A DNA stretch of 30,104 bases from Azoarcus sp. GTDB lineage: Bacteria > Pseudomonadota > Gammaproteobacteria > Burkholderiales > Rhodocyclaceae. The notes beneath the pieces were generated by a model. The model ran no database searches and was not told the origin of the DNA. It saw only the letters and a program-made list of their open reading frames with translations. The stretch's first letter is position 1. Each line of letters starts with the position of its first letter. The translations under genes were made by a program, and so were the position numbers. Positions 17,978 through 23,845 of this stretch are shown one piece after another. The DNA lies in contig JALNWS010000027.1 of the NCBI GenBank assembly GCA_023230755.1, forward strand, positions 1 through 30,104, read 5' to 3'.

Positions 17978-19306
17978 ATGCAGGTCAGAAAAACCACGAT
18001 TCTAGCCGAACTGCCGTCCAAGCTCCTTAGCAGCAAACGTCCTTGGCTCATCGCAGGCGTCGCGAGCATCTCACTCCTCGGCGTCGTGGCGGCAACCGCC
18101 GTCGTGCCTCAGACCTCCCCCGCTGCGCCTTTCATCGCCAGCAACGTGGTCGAGGACATTGCAATCACCCCCGTCAGCGTAGAGGCAGCTCACACACTGC
18201 CGTATGTGCACGACGACAGAGTTCAGCCTGGCGACACGCTTCCGGCGATTTTCCGCCGCCTCGGCATCGACGACAACGACACGCTCTCCTTCATCCAGAA
18301 CGACGAAGCCGGCTCACAAGCCGTTCGTCAGCTGCGAGCAGGCCGTTCGATGACTGCCATGGTCACGCCCGACGGCAAGGTACTTTCCATCAGTTTGCCG
18401 CTGAGCGGCGGCCACTACACGATCGAACGCGATCAGGCAGATCAGGATTTTCAGGTCCGCAGCGATGAAGCCGGGGCACTTGAGACGGTGGTCGAGATGC
18501 GCACCGGCACCATTCGCCACTCGCTTTTCGGTGCGACCGACGAAGCCGGGCTTCCCGACAGCATCGCCAGCAAACTGGTGGACCTCTTCGGCACCGAGAT
18601 CGATTTTCATACCGACCTGCGCAAGGGCGACAGCTTCAGCGTAGTGTATGAAACCATCTACGACGATGGCTCAAGCGTCCGTTCCGGGCGCGTACTTGCA
18701 GCCGAGTTCATCAATCAGGGCAAGCGCCATGTCGTGGTACTGCATGACAAGGGCAACGGCAAAGAGCTGTATTACTCGGGCGACGGACACAGCCTGCGCC
18801 AAGGGTTTCTGCGCTCGCCCCTTGAGTTTTCCCGTGTCACATCAGGCTTCGGCCGCCGCCTGCACCCGATTCACAAGAACTGGCGCACCCACAAGGGCGT
18901 CGACTTCGGCGCACCGCGAGGCACCCCGGTCAAGGCGACATCTGACGGCGTCGTCTCCTTTGCCGGCCGACAGGGCGGCTACGGCAACATCGTGGTTCTC
19001 CGGCACCGCGGCAAGCTCTCCACCGCCTATGCCCACCTCAACAAGATCAGCAGCAACCTCAAACCCGGCATGGCAGTCGACCAGGGCGATGTGATCGGCT
19101 TCGTCGGCTCCACCGGCTGGGCGACTGGCCCTCATCTCCACTACGAGGTGCGCGTGGACAACGTCGCGCACGACCCAATGACGATTGCCCTACCCGCCGC
19201 AGACGCACTCGAAGGCAAGGAACTCGCACAATTCAAGCGCAACGCCGAGCCCCTGCTGCAACGCATTGCGCTTCTCAACTACAAGAGCACGGTCGCAAGC
19301 CGCTGA
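17978..19306 (+). CDS. M23-family murein endopeptidase (MepM/OapA-like)
   Basis: 442 residues. The N-terminus is cytoplasmic and basic, followed by one membrane segment or signal anchor at about 23-43 (WLIAGVASISLLGVVAATAV). A LysM/OapA-like region (about 75-125, with RVQPGDTLPAIFRRLGI) follows, then a middle domain, then the M23 LytM domain (about 285-395). Zinc ligands are H305 and D309 (THKGVDFG) and H388 within HLHYEV; H386 and the YAHL histidine (353) complete the site. It likely cuts peptide cross-links in the periplasm during wall growth. This divergent tyrS/M23 pairing is common in betaproteobacteria. It ends at a strong shared terminator. Confidence 0.92.
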   Translation: MQVRKTTILAELPSKLLSSKRPWLIAGVASISLLGVVAATAVVPQTSPAAPFIASNVVEDIAITPVSVEAAHTLPYVHDDRVQPGDTLPAIFRRLGIDDNDTLSFIQNDEAGSQAVRQLRAGRSMTAMVTPDGKVLSISLPLSGGHYTIERDQADQDFQVRSDEAGALETVVEMRTGTIRHSLFGATDEAGLPDSIASKLVDLFGTEIDFHTDLRKGDSFSVVYETIYDDGSSVRSGRVLAAEFINQGKRHVVVLHDKGNGKELYYSGDGHSLRQGFLRSPLEFSRVTSGFGRRLHPIHKNWRTHKGVDFGAPRGTPVKATSDGVVSFAGRQGGYGNIVVLRHRGKLSTAYAHLNKISSNLKPGMAVDQGDVIGFVGSTGWATGPHLHYEVRVDNVAHDPMTIALPAADALEGKELAQFKRNAEPLLQRIALLNYKSTVASR

Positions 19307-19328
19307 TAGCCGGCACGCTGAAAACAAA

Positions 19329-19356
19329 AAAACGGGGCGCATCAGCGCCCCGTTTT
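19329..19356. terminator. Bidirectional terminator between the M23 gene and erpA
   Basis: AAAACGGGGCGC (19329-19340), loop ATCA, GCGCCCCGTTTT (19345-19356). The 12-bp stem has an A-run on the left and a T-run on the right, serving the convergent genes on both strands. Confidence 0.9.
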
Positions 19357-19378
19357 CATTTCATCCCGACCAGATCAA

Positions 19379-19729
19379 TCAGGCCGAGAAAGAAGACCCA
19401 CAACCGCAGGTGCTGGTTGCATTCGGGTTACGAATGACAAACTGCGAGCCTTCGAGGCCTTCCGTATAGTCGATTTCAGCGCCGACCAGGTACTGGTAAC
19501 TCATCGGATCAACCAGCAGCATCACGCCATTTTTTTCGAACGTGGTGTCATCTTCGTTCACTTCCTCATCGAAAGTGAAGCCGTACTGGAAGCCCGAGCA
19601 ACCACCACCGCTGACAAATACGCGCAACTTGAGCGAAGGATTACCTTCCTCTTCGATCAACTCGCGCACCTTGCCGGCTGCGTTATCGGTAAATACCAGG
19701 ATGTCCGGGGTTTCAACTTCTGCGTTCAT
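19379..19729 (-). CDS. erpA: Iron-sulfur cluster insertion protein ErpA
   Basis: 116 residues of the A-type carrier family (IscA/SufA/ErpA). The three cluster-binding cysteines are C44 (SGGGCSGFQYG), C108 and C110 (TCGCGSSF). ErpA transfers Fe-S clusters to apoproteins such as those of isoprenoid synthesis and respiration. The sequences 'SGGGCSGFQYGFTFDEE' and 'VDPMSYQYLVGAEIDYTE' favour ErpA over IscA. GAGGAGAGAACATGAAC-type sequence before the ATG supplies a good Shine-Dalgarno. A well-formed promoter lies about 65-90 bp upstream. Confidence 0.95.
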   Translation of the reverse strand: MNAEVETPDILVFTDNAAGKVRELIEEEGNPSLKLRVFVSGGGCSGFQYGFTFDEEVNEDDTTFEKNGVMLLVDPMSYQYLVGAEIDYTEGLEGSQFVIRNPNATSTCGCGSSFSA

Positions 19730-19788
19730 GTTCTCTCCTCTGTCAAGGGCAGGGGGCGATGATGCGCCATCCGCCCTCCCACGTCAAA

Positions 19789-19805
19789 GTCGGATCATAT
19801 CCGAC
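19789..19805. promoter_or_regulatory. Dyad over the erpA -10 element
   Basis: GTCGGAT-CAT-ATCCGAC, a perfect 7-bp inverted repeat. It contains the proposed -10 in its centre, a repressor-like position. It does not resemble the IscR sites I know. Confidence 0.45.
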
Positions 19806-19822
19806 CGTACAAGTTCCGTCAG
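19794..19822 (-). promoter_or_regulatory. Candidate erpA promoter
   Basis: Minus strand CTGACG (19822-19817), a 17-bp spacer, TATGAT (19799-19794), predicting a leader of about 58 nt. Confidence 0.55.
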
Positions 19823-19851
19823 GGGTTCACAGAACCACTACCGGGCGTCAC

Positions 19852-19870
19852 GAACATGATACTCATGTTC
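19852..19870. promoter_or_regulatory. Dyad upstream of erpA
   Basis: GAACATGA-TAC-TCATGTTC, a perfect 8-bp inverted repeat, 30 bp upstream of the proposed erpA -35. No recognised regulator. Apart from these sites I see nothing in the 19730-20000 gap. Confidence 0.4.
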
Positions 19871-20005
19871 CAAACCACAACACTTCAGAGATCCGCGAAA
19901 CCGCAGCCCCATCAACATGGTTACGCACCCAGTGTACGCCGAACCGTATTTCACCTCGACGCACACGCCCCCTGCAATCCTTACATTCGGGAAGCCCGAA
20001 AATGC

Positions 20006-20028
20006 AAAAAGCCGCCCTGAAGGACGGC
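20006..20028 (-). terminator. Intrinsic terminator of rplM-rpsI
   Basis: Read on the minus strand: GCCGTCC (20028-20022), loop TTCA, GGGCGGC (20017-20011, one G-U pair), then TTTTT (20010-20006). It lies 23 bp past the rpsI stop. Confidence 0.85.
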
Positions 20029-20051
20029 TTCTCGTGCAGCGTAAAACGCGA

Positions 20052-20444
20052 TTAGCGCTTCGAGAACTGCTTTGCGCGACGTGCTTTGCGCAGGCCGACT
20101 TTCTTACGCTCGACTTCACGTGCATCGCGAGTCACCAGCCCTGCGGTACGCAGATCCGGCTTCAGGTCGGCACTGTAATCGATCAGCGCACGGGTGATGC
20201 CGTGACGCACCGCACCGGCCTGACCGGATTCACCGCCACCAACCACGTTGACCATGATGTCAAAGCGATCTTCGTTGCCGGTAAGCACCAGCGGCTGACG
20301 CACGATCATGCGGCCGGTTTCACGGGAAAAGAACTCATCAACAGGCTTGCCGTTGACGACGATGTTGCCGGAGCCCGGCTTGATGAATACACGGGCGACC
20401 GCGGTCTTGCGGCGACCGGTACCGTAATTGTAAGTCACAGCCAT
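20052..20444 (-). CDS. rpsI: Small ribosomal subunit protein uS9
   Basis: 130 residues, the E. coli length. MAVTYNYGTGRRKTAVARVF start, VNVVGGGESGQAGAVRHGIT centre and the conserved basic tail KARRAKQFSKR, whose end reaches the P-site tRNA. It lies 11 bp downstream of rplM in the universal rplM-rpsI operon. GGAG precedes the ATG. Assignment is secure. Confidence 0.98.
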   Translation of the reverse strand: MAVTYNYGTGRRKTAVARVFIKPGSGNIVVNGKPVDEFFSRETGRMIVRQPLVLTGNEDRFDIMVNVVGGGESGQAGAVRHGITRALIDYSADLKPDLRTAGLVTRDAREVERKKVGLRKARRAKQFSKR

Positions 20445-20455
20445 TTATGGCTCCT

Positions 20456-20884
20456 TCAGATCTCGAGAACTTTCGGCTGCTGGGCGGCATGCGGGTGCTC
20501 GGCACCGGCATAGCACTTCAGCTTCTTCAGCATGGCATAACCCAGCGGACCCTTAGGCAGCATGCCTTTCACGGCCTTTTCCAGCACGCGCTCGGGGAAG
20601 CGTTGCTGCAGCTTGGTGAAGTTGGTCTCGTAGATACCGCCCGGGTAGCCGGAGTGGCGATAATACTTCTTGTCCAGCGCCTTGTTGCCGGTCACGCGCA
20701 GCTTCTCGACGTTCACGACAACAATGAAGTCACCGGTATCGATGTGCGGCGTGTAGATGGACTTGTGCTTGCCACGCAGGCGGCGGGCCACTTCGGAAGC
20801 AAGACGGCCAAGCACCTTGTCCGTGCCGTCGACAACGAACCAGTCGCGCTGTACTTCGTGCGGCTTGGCAGAAAACGTTTTCAT
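20456..20884 (-). CDS. rplM: Large ribosomal subunit protein uL13
   Basis: 142 residues from ATG 20884 (MKTFSAKPHEVQRDWFVVDG), identical in length to E. coli L13. Core motifs are DKVLGRLASEVARRLRGKHK, YTPHIDTGDFIVVVN and AVKGMLPKGPLGYAMLKKLK. In E. coli L13 is reported to regulate its own operon; whether that holds here is unknown. A 14-residue in-frame extension upstream is not L13-like. A near-consensus promoter precedes it. Confidence 0.98.
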   Translation of the reverse strand: MKTFSAKPHEVQRDWFVVDGTDKVLGRLASEVARRLRGKHKSIYTPHIDTGDFIVVVNVEKLRVTGNKALDKKYYRHSGYPGGIYETNFTKLQQRFPERVLEKAVKGMLPKGPLGYAMLKKLKCYAGAEHPHAAQQPKVLEI

Positions 20885-20940
20885 TTGAAACCTCGATCTT
20901 GTCAGGCCTGGCGTGCCGGCCACCAAACGGAAAGCTCGAA

Positions 20941-20970
20941 ATCATAGACCCTTCACGTACCTCATGTCAA
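20941..20970 (-). promoter_or_regulatory. Promoter of rplM-rpsI
   Basis: Minus strand TTGACA (20970-20965, perfect), an 18-bp spacer, TATGAT (20946-20941, five of six). The predicted start near 20934 gives a leader of about 50 nt. Confidence 0.75.
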
Positions 20971-21018
20971 TGAGAACGCGCGAAAGAAATCCGGCACAGC
21001 ATCCAGGACCGAGCGTAG

Positions 21019-21050
21019 AAAAAAAAACGCAGCCCCTGCGGGACTGCGTT
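21019..21050 (-). terminator. Intrinsic terminator of the candidate sRNA
   Basis: Minus strand AACGCAGUCCC (21050-21040), loop GCA, GGGGCUGCGUU (21036-21026, one G-U pair), then seven U (21025-21019). It faces minus and sits upstream of the rplM promoter, so it must end a transcript begun between 21050 and 21450. Confidence 0.85.
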
Positions 21051-21131
21051 AAATCCACACCAAAGGAGGAGGGTGGAGGAGACACTTTTTGGATCGTTGG
21101 CTGCTTTTGCAACACGTTTGCGATCCGACTG
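21019..21131 (-). ncRNA. Candidate trans-acting small RNA with CCUCCUCC anti-Shine-Dalgarno motifs
   Basis: No ORF fits here, yet the minus strand has every element of a short transcript. The promoter is at 21138-21166 and the predicted start near 21131. The 5' hairpin is GGATCG/CGATCC (21126-21121 with 21096-21091), with an inner GUUGC-AAAA-GCAGC stem. A pyrimidine-rich segment then carries CUCCUCC (21081-21075) and CCUCCUCC (21072-21065). The second motif lies wholly in the loop of a UCCAC/GUGGA hairpin (21077-21073 with 21058-21054). The transcript ends at an 11-bp terminator stem and U-tract. CCUCCUCC pairs with ribosome-binding sites. Hairpin-loop CCUCC motifs are known in stress sRNAs of alphaproteobacteria (for example CcsR/'cuckoo'). 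Homology to those is not claimed. About 113 nt. Confidence 0.6.
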
Positions 21132-21137
21132 AGGTGA

Positions 21138-21166
21138 ATTATCCATAAAGAGATAGGCTCGAGCAA
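21138..21166 (-). promoter_or_regulatory. Promoter of the candidate sRNA
   Basis: Minus strand TTGCTC (21166-21161), an exact 17-bp spacer, GATAAT (21143-21138, five of six to consensus). Confidence 0.6.
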
Positions 21167-21171
21167 GCGTT

Positions 21172-21193
21172 ATTTGTGCGCCGCACTACAAAT
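21172..21193. promoter_or_regulatory. TTGTGC-type dyad just upstream of the sRNA promoter
   Basis: ATTTGTGC (21172-21179), GCC-type centre, then GCAC and ACAAAT (ends 21193), with one extra T interrupting the right arm. It resembles the dyad at 21320-21334. It ends six bases from the sRNA -35, a position suited to an activator. Confidence 0.45.
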
Positions 21194-21194
21194 G

Positions 21195-21310
21195 TTTTGA
21201 TTACACCATAAGTCATATTTATATAAATTCAAGCCGATGTTTTATATGACCTTTCACAATAAAACAAAAGACAAAAACAAATTTAATATGCCATTCAAAT
21301 AAACAGACAA
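21195..21310. other. AT-rich stretch between the sRNA candidate and osmC
   Basis: Marked drop in GC compared with the window. It contains GTCATAT (21213-21219) and its complement ATATGAC about 26 bp later, plus A-runs and T-runs that could bend DNA. No ORF or gene is recognised. It may be a promoter upstream region or a site for a nucleoid protein. Confidence 0.4.
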
Positions 21311-21313
21311 GCC

Positions 21314-21342
21314 CTGAAGTTGTGCACTGCACAAATCATACT
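21314..21342 (+). promoter_or_regulatory. Candidate osmC promoter with operator in the spacer
   Basis: CTGAAG (21314-21319), a 17-bp spacer, CATACT (21337-21342). The spacer is almost exactly filled by the perfect dyad TTGTGCA-C-TGCACAA (21320-21334), a classic repressor position. The -35 is weak. The predicted leader is about 105 nt. Confidence 0.4.
21320..21334. promoter_or_regulatory. Perfect dyad TTGTGCACTGCACAA (operator candidate)
   Basis: 7-bp arms around a single C. Its half-site TTGTGC/GCACAA recurs at 21172-21193. TGC-N3-GCA dyads of this kind recall PhaR/phasin-type operators, but that link is a guess. Confidence 0.5.
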
Positions 21343-21380
21343 CATCAAGCTTTACTGCCCCACGGCCGCACTTCGGTAGA

Positions 21381-21410
21381 ATCCTGCAATCCTGCAATCC
21401 TGCAATCCTG
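21381..21410 (+). repeat. 8-bp tandem repeat (ATCCTGCA, 3.75 copies) in the osmC leader
   Basis: Units at 21381-21388, 21389-21396, 21397-21404 and a partial at 21405-21410, all identical. They lie 28 bp before the osmC Shine-Dalgarno. Copy-number slippage could change leader length. Confidence 0.9.
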
Positions 21411-21453
21411 GCATCCCTGCCAAACCTTCAACTTCCCAAGGAGAAAACCAACC

Positions 21454-21873
21454 ATGGAATGCACCATCAAATGGGTCGATGGCATGAGCTTCCGAGCCGA
21501 GACCGGCAGCGGCCATTTGATCAACATGGACGGAGCCCCGGATGCCGGCGGGCGCAACCTTGCAGCACGACCAATGGAATTGATGCTTGCGGGCGCGGGC
21601 GGATGCACGGCTTTCGACGTTGTGCTGATTCTCAAGCGTGGACGCCAGGACATCCGCGACTGCTCGGTCAGGCTGGAGGCCGATCGCGCCGATACAGACC
21701 CGAAAATCTTTACCCGCATCCGCTTTCATTACACGGTTACGGGCAAGAATCTGAAGCCCGAGAGTGTCGAGCGCGCAATCCACCTTTCAGCAGAAAAGTA
21801 CTGCTCGGCATCGATCATGCTCGGCAAGACCGCCGAGATCACACACGAATGGACAATCGTCGAAGCGGAATGA
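21454..21873 (+). CDS. OsmC/Ohr-family protein (YhfA-like)
   Basis: 139 residues from ATG 21454 (MECTIKWVDGMSFRAETGSG), with AAGGAG 10 bp upstream. The two redox cysteines of the OsmC fold are C51 (AGAGGCTAFDVV) and C117 (AEKYCSASIML). OsmC/Ohr proteins reduce organic hydroperoxides with this cysteine pair. The sequence style fits the YhfA-like subgroup, for which a peroxidase role is less proven. No signal peptide. An in-frame extension to 21322 runs through the tandem repeat and is not protein-like. The long upstream region with two dyads, an AT-rich stretch and a repeat suggests tight control. Confidence 0.92.
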   Translation: MECTIKWVDGMSFRAETGSGHLINMDGAPDAGGRNLAARPMELMLAGAGGCTAFDVVLILKRGRQDIRDCSVRLEADRADTDPKIFTRIRFHYTVTGKNLKPESVERAIHLSAEKYCSASIMLGKTAEITHEWTIVEAE

Positions 21874-21906
21874 TTCGGCGCACGGAGGGCGCCACGCGCC
21901 CTCCGC

Positions 21907-22527
21907 TCAAACGCGGTAGACCGTTTCGGTCATCACCCGCGAAAACAGCCTCATCAACCCCTTGACGGGCGCTGGAAGCTCGTTGGCACCCAGTCGAACC
22001 GCAGTATTGGCGTGGCTGATCTCATCCGTCTTCATCTGCTCGACAATTGCCCGTGACTTGCGGTCCTCCGCAGGAAGACGTTCGAGATGACCGTGGAGGT
22101 GCGACTCAACCTGACGCTCGGTCTCCGCGAGAAAACCGAGATTCCAACGATCCCCGAAACGGCCGGCAAGCATGCCGACGGCGAGGGAACTTCCATACCA
22201 AAGCGGATTGAGCAGACTCTTGCGCCCACCGAGTTCGGCAATACGCTGCTCAGTCCAGGCAAGGTGCTCGGTCTCTTCATGAGAGGCCTGCTCAAGCGCC
22301 TTGCGGATAGACTCGTCCTTCGACATCAGCGCCTGCCCCTGGTAAAGCGCCTGCGCACAGATCTCGCCACAGTGATTGACGCGCATCAGTGCAGCAGCAT
22401 GACGTTTCTCGTCTTCGTCCAGCGGCGCATCGGGCAAGTCATTGCCAGGCACCGGCCTGACCGTCATTGCGGGCGCAAAAACCGTCCGCAATGCCTTGTC
22501 GAACTGAATGATGACCTGATCAAGCAT
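21907..22527 (-). CDS. coq7: Demethoxyubiquinone hydroxylase (Coq7)
   Basis: 206 residues from ATG 22527 (MLDQVIIQFDKALRTVFAPA). Di-iron monooxygenase of late ubiquinone synthesis. The ferritin-like ligand motifs are RVNHCGEICAQAL, HEETEHLAW, ETERQVESHLHGHL and KTDEISHA, giving the paired E and ExxH sets. GGAGG lies 6 bp before ATG. The start shares one base with the stop of the upstream CNP1-like gene (TGATG); a GTG one codon earlier is also possible. Membrane association is expected through hydrophobic helix surfaces (WYGSSLAVGMLAG). It converges on osmC at 33 bp. Confidence 0.95.
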   Translation of the reverse strand: MLDQVIIQFDKALRTVFAPAMTVRPVPGNDLPDAPLDEDEKRHAAALMRVNHCGEICAQALYQGQALMSKDESIRKALEQASHEETEHLAWTEQRIAELGGRKSLLNPLWYGSSLAVGMLAGRFGDRWNLGFLAETERQVESHLHGHLERLPAEDRKSRAIVEQMKTDEISHANTAVRLGANELPAPVKGLMRLFSRVMTETVYRV

Positions 22528-23078
22528 CACCTGCCTCCCTGCATTGGGTTCGCCATCGTCCCGTAACCAGACTTCAGGCGGCGCAGCACCTCATCGACAC
22601 TTCGCGGAGGTGCCGGCCCGTCGCAGAACAGTTCGTACGCCAGCGCGGCACGGGGCCGGTTGTAGGTATTGTCGAGGATAGGTACCCATTCGCTCCCCTT
22701 GACCGGCACCCACTCACTACGATTGCTGCGGCTGGCATAAATCCGGCGCTCGTTCGTGTTGCAGCGGATCCCCTCGAACGTGACGTTCTCGGCGCCACCC
22801 GGGGTGCGAATCACCAGCACATAGCGCACGACCCCATCTGCACCAACGGTGAGCGTATCGCGGTCGAACATGAAACGGTTCGGCGATGACGCGCTGACAA
22901 AGAACTCTTGCAGACTGCCTTCGGAAGGCGCAGCCGGCATGACCACATCACCTTCCGTCCAGTTGGCAACGCGGTCTTCGAACGATTCCTGCGCAAACAC
23001 GTTCGACGATGGCAGCACAGATAACAGCGCGGGCGTCACCAGCCCGAGCAGCACGCGACGCACATTACGGAGATTCAA
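22527..23078 (-). CDS. CNP1-like family exported protein
   Basis: 183 residues if started at TTG 23078 (NLRNVRRVLLGLVTPALLS), with GGAG 8 bp upstream; no ATG fits. The N-terminal signal peptide ends near residue 29 (SNVFA-QE). The mature protein has the CNP1-like pattern: W-x-E-G-D-V-V near the start, 'FDRDTLTVGADGVVRYVLVIR', 'GIRCNTNERRIYASRSNRSEW' and a paired cysteine (FCDG). This family was named for a cryptic neisserial protein and has no settled function. It is common in betaproteobacteria. It is translationally coupled to coq7. Confidence 0.85.
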   Translation of the reverse strand: MNLRNVRRVLLGLVTPALLSVLPSSNVFAQESFEDRVANWTEGDVVMPAAPSEGSLQEFFVSASSPNRFMFDRDTLTVGADGVVRYVLVIRTPGGAENVTFEGIRCNTNERRIYASRSNRSEWVPVKGSEWVPILDNTYNRPRAALAYELFCDGPAPPRSVDEVLRRLKSGYGTMANPMQGGR

Positions 23079-23146
23079 GACAATAGCTCCCGTTACGGGG
23101 CCTGTGGCCCCATATCTGCAAGATGAACGAACGCGAACCCTCCGCG

Positions 23147-23674
23147 TCAGGCGGTGGGCCCTTCGTCAAGCCGGTAGGCATCGGGCAACTCGAAAGAGCG
23201 AGCGCGAAACAACACCCTGGACAGTTCGGTAAGCGCCAATTGGTACACTTGCCGCTTGAACTCGATGACCGCATCGAGCGGAACCCAGAAGTCGTTCCAA
23301 CGCCACGCATCGAACTCCGGGTGAGTACTGGCGCGCAGGCATACATCCGTATCACGCCCCACCAGTCGCAACAGAAACCAGATCTGCTTCTGTCCACGAT
23401 AGGTGTTGCGCCATTCCCGCTTTATCCAGTGTTTGGGAACGTCATAGCGCAACCAGCCGCGTGTGCGGCCAAGGATCTTGACGTGCTCCGGGCGCAAACC
23501 GACCTCCTCGAACAATTCCCGGTACATGGCCTGCTCCGGCGTTTCGCCGTGCTTGATGCCACCTTGCGGGAACTGCCACGAGTGTTCACGAATGCGTTTA
23601 CCCCAAAACACCTCATTACGCGTGTTGACCAGGATGATGCCGACGTTCGGGCGATAGCCTTCACGATCGAGCAT
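23147..23674 (-). CDS. rppH: RNA pyrophosphohydrolase (Nudix)
   Basis: 175 residues from ATG 23674 (MLDREGYRPNVGIILVNTRN). It removes pyrophosphate from the 5' end of triphosphorylated RNA, which starts RNase E-dependent decay. The Nudix box is GGIKHGETPEQAMYRELFEE (about 38-57) followed by VGL, with catalytic glutamates in RELFEE. 'WGKRIREHSWQFPQGG' is typical of RppH, as is the C-terminal 'FWVPLDAVIEFKRQVYQLAL'. A longer in-frame reading to 23800 is not RppH-like. It is divergent from proS, a usual arrangement in this group. Confidence 0.95.
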   Translation of the reverse strand: MLDREGYRPNVGIILVNTRNEVFWGKRIREHSWQFPQGGIKHGETPEQAMYRELFEEVGLRPEHVKILGRTRGWLRYDVPKHWIKREWRNTYRGQKQIWFLLRLVGRDTDVCLRASTHPEFDAWRWNDFWVPLDAVIEFKRQVYQLALTELSRVLFRARSFELPDAYRLDEGPTA

Positions 23675-23845
23675 GATCAAACCTTCAATTTGGCTTAGTT
23701 GACATGGATTTTTCCACACTTGCGACCACTTTGAAAGCACGCTCCATCCGTCGTTCCCTGCAAACCGCTTGGCGCGACCTCCGCACCCCGGCGCCGGCAT
23801 ACGCTAGAATTCACCGATTCGACACTACAATCCGACGAAATTCCC

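Noticed and set aside
19307..19378. Expected anmK between the M23 gene and erpA
   Set aside because: Only a terminator is present. I recall anmK here in some relatives, but absence in this position is not strong enough to claim a deletion.
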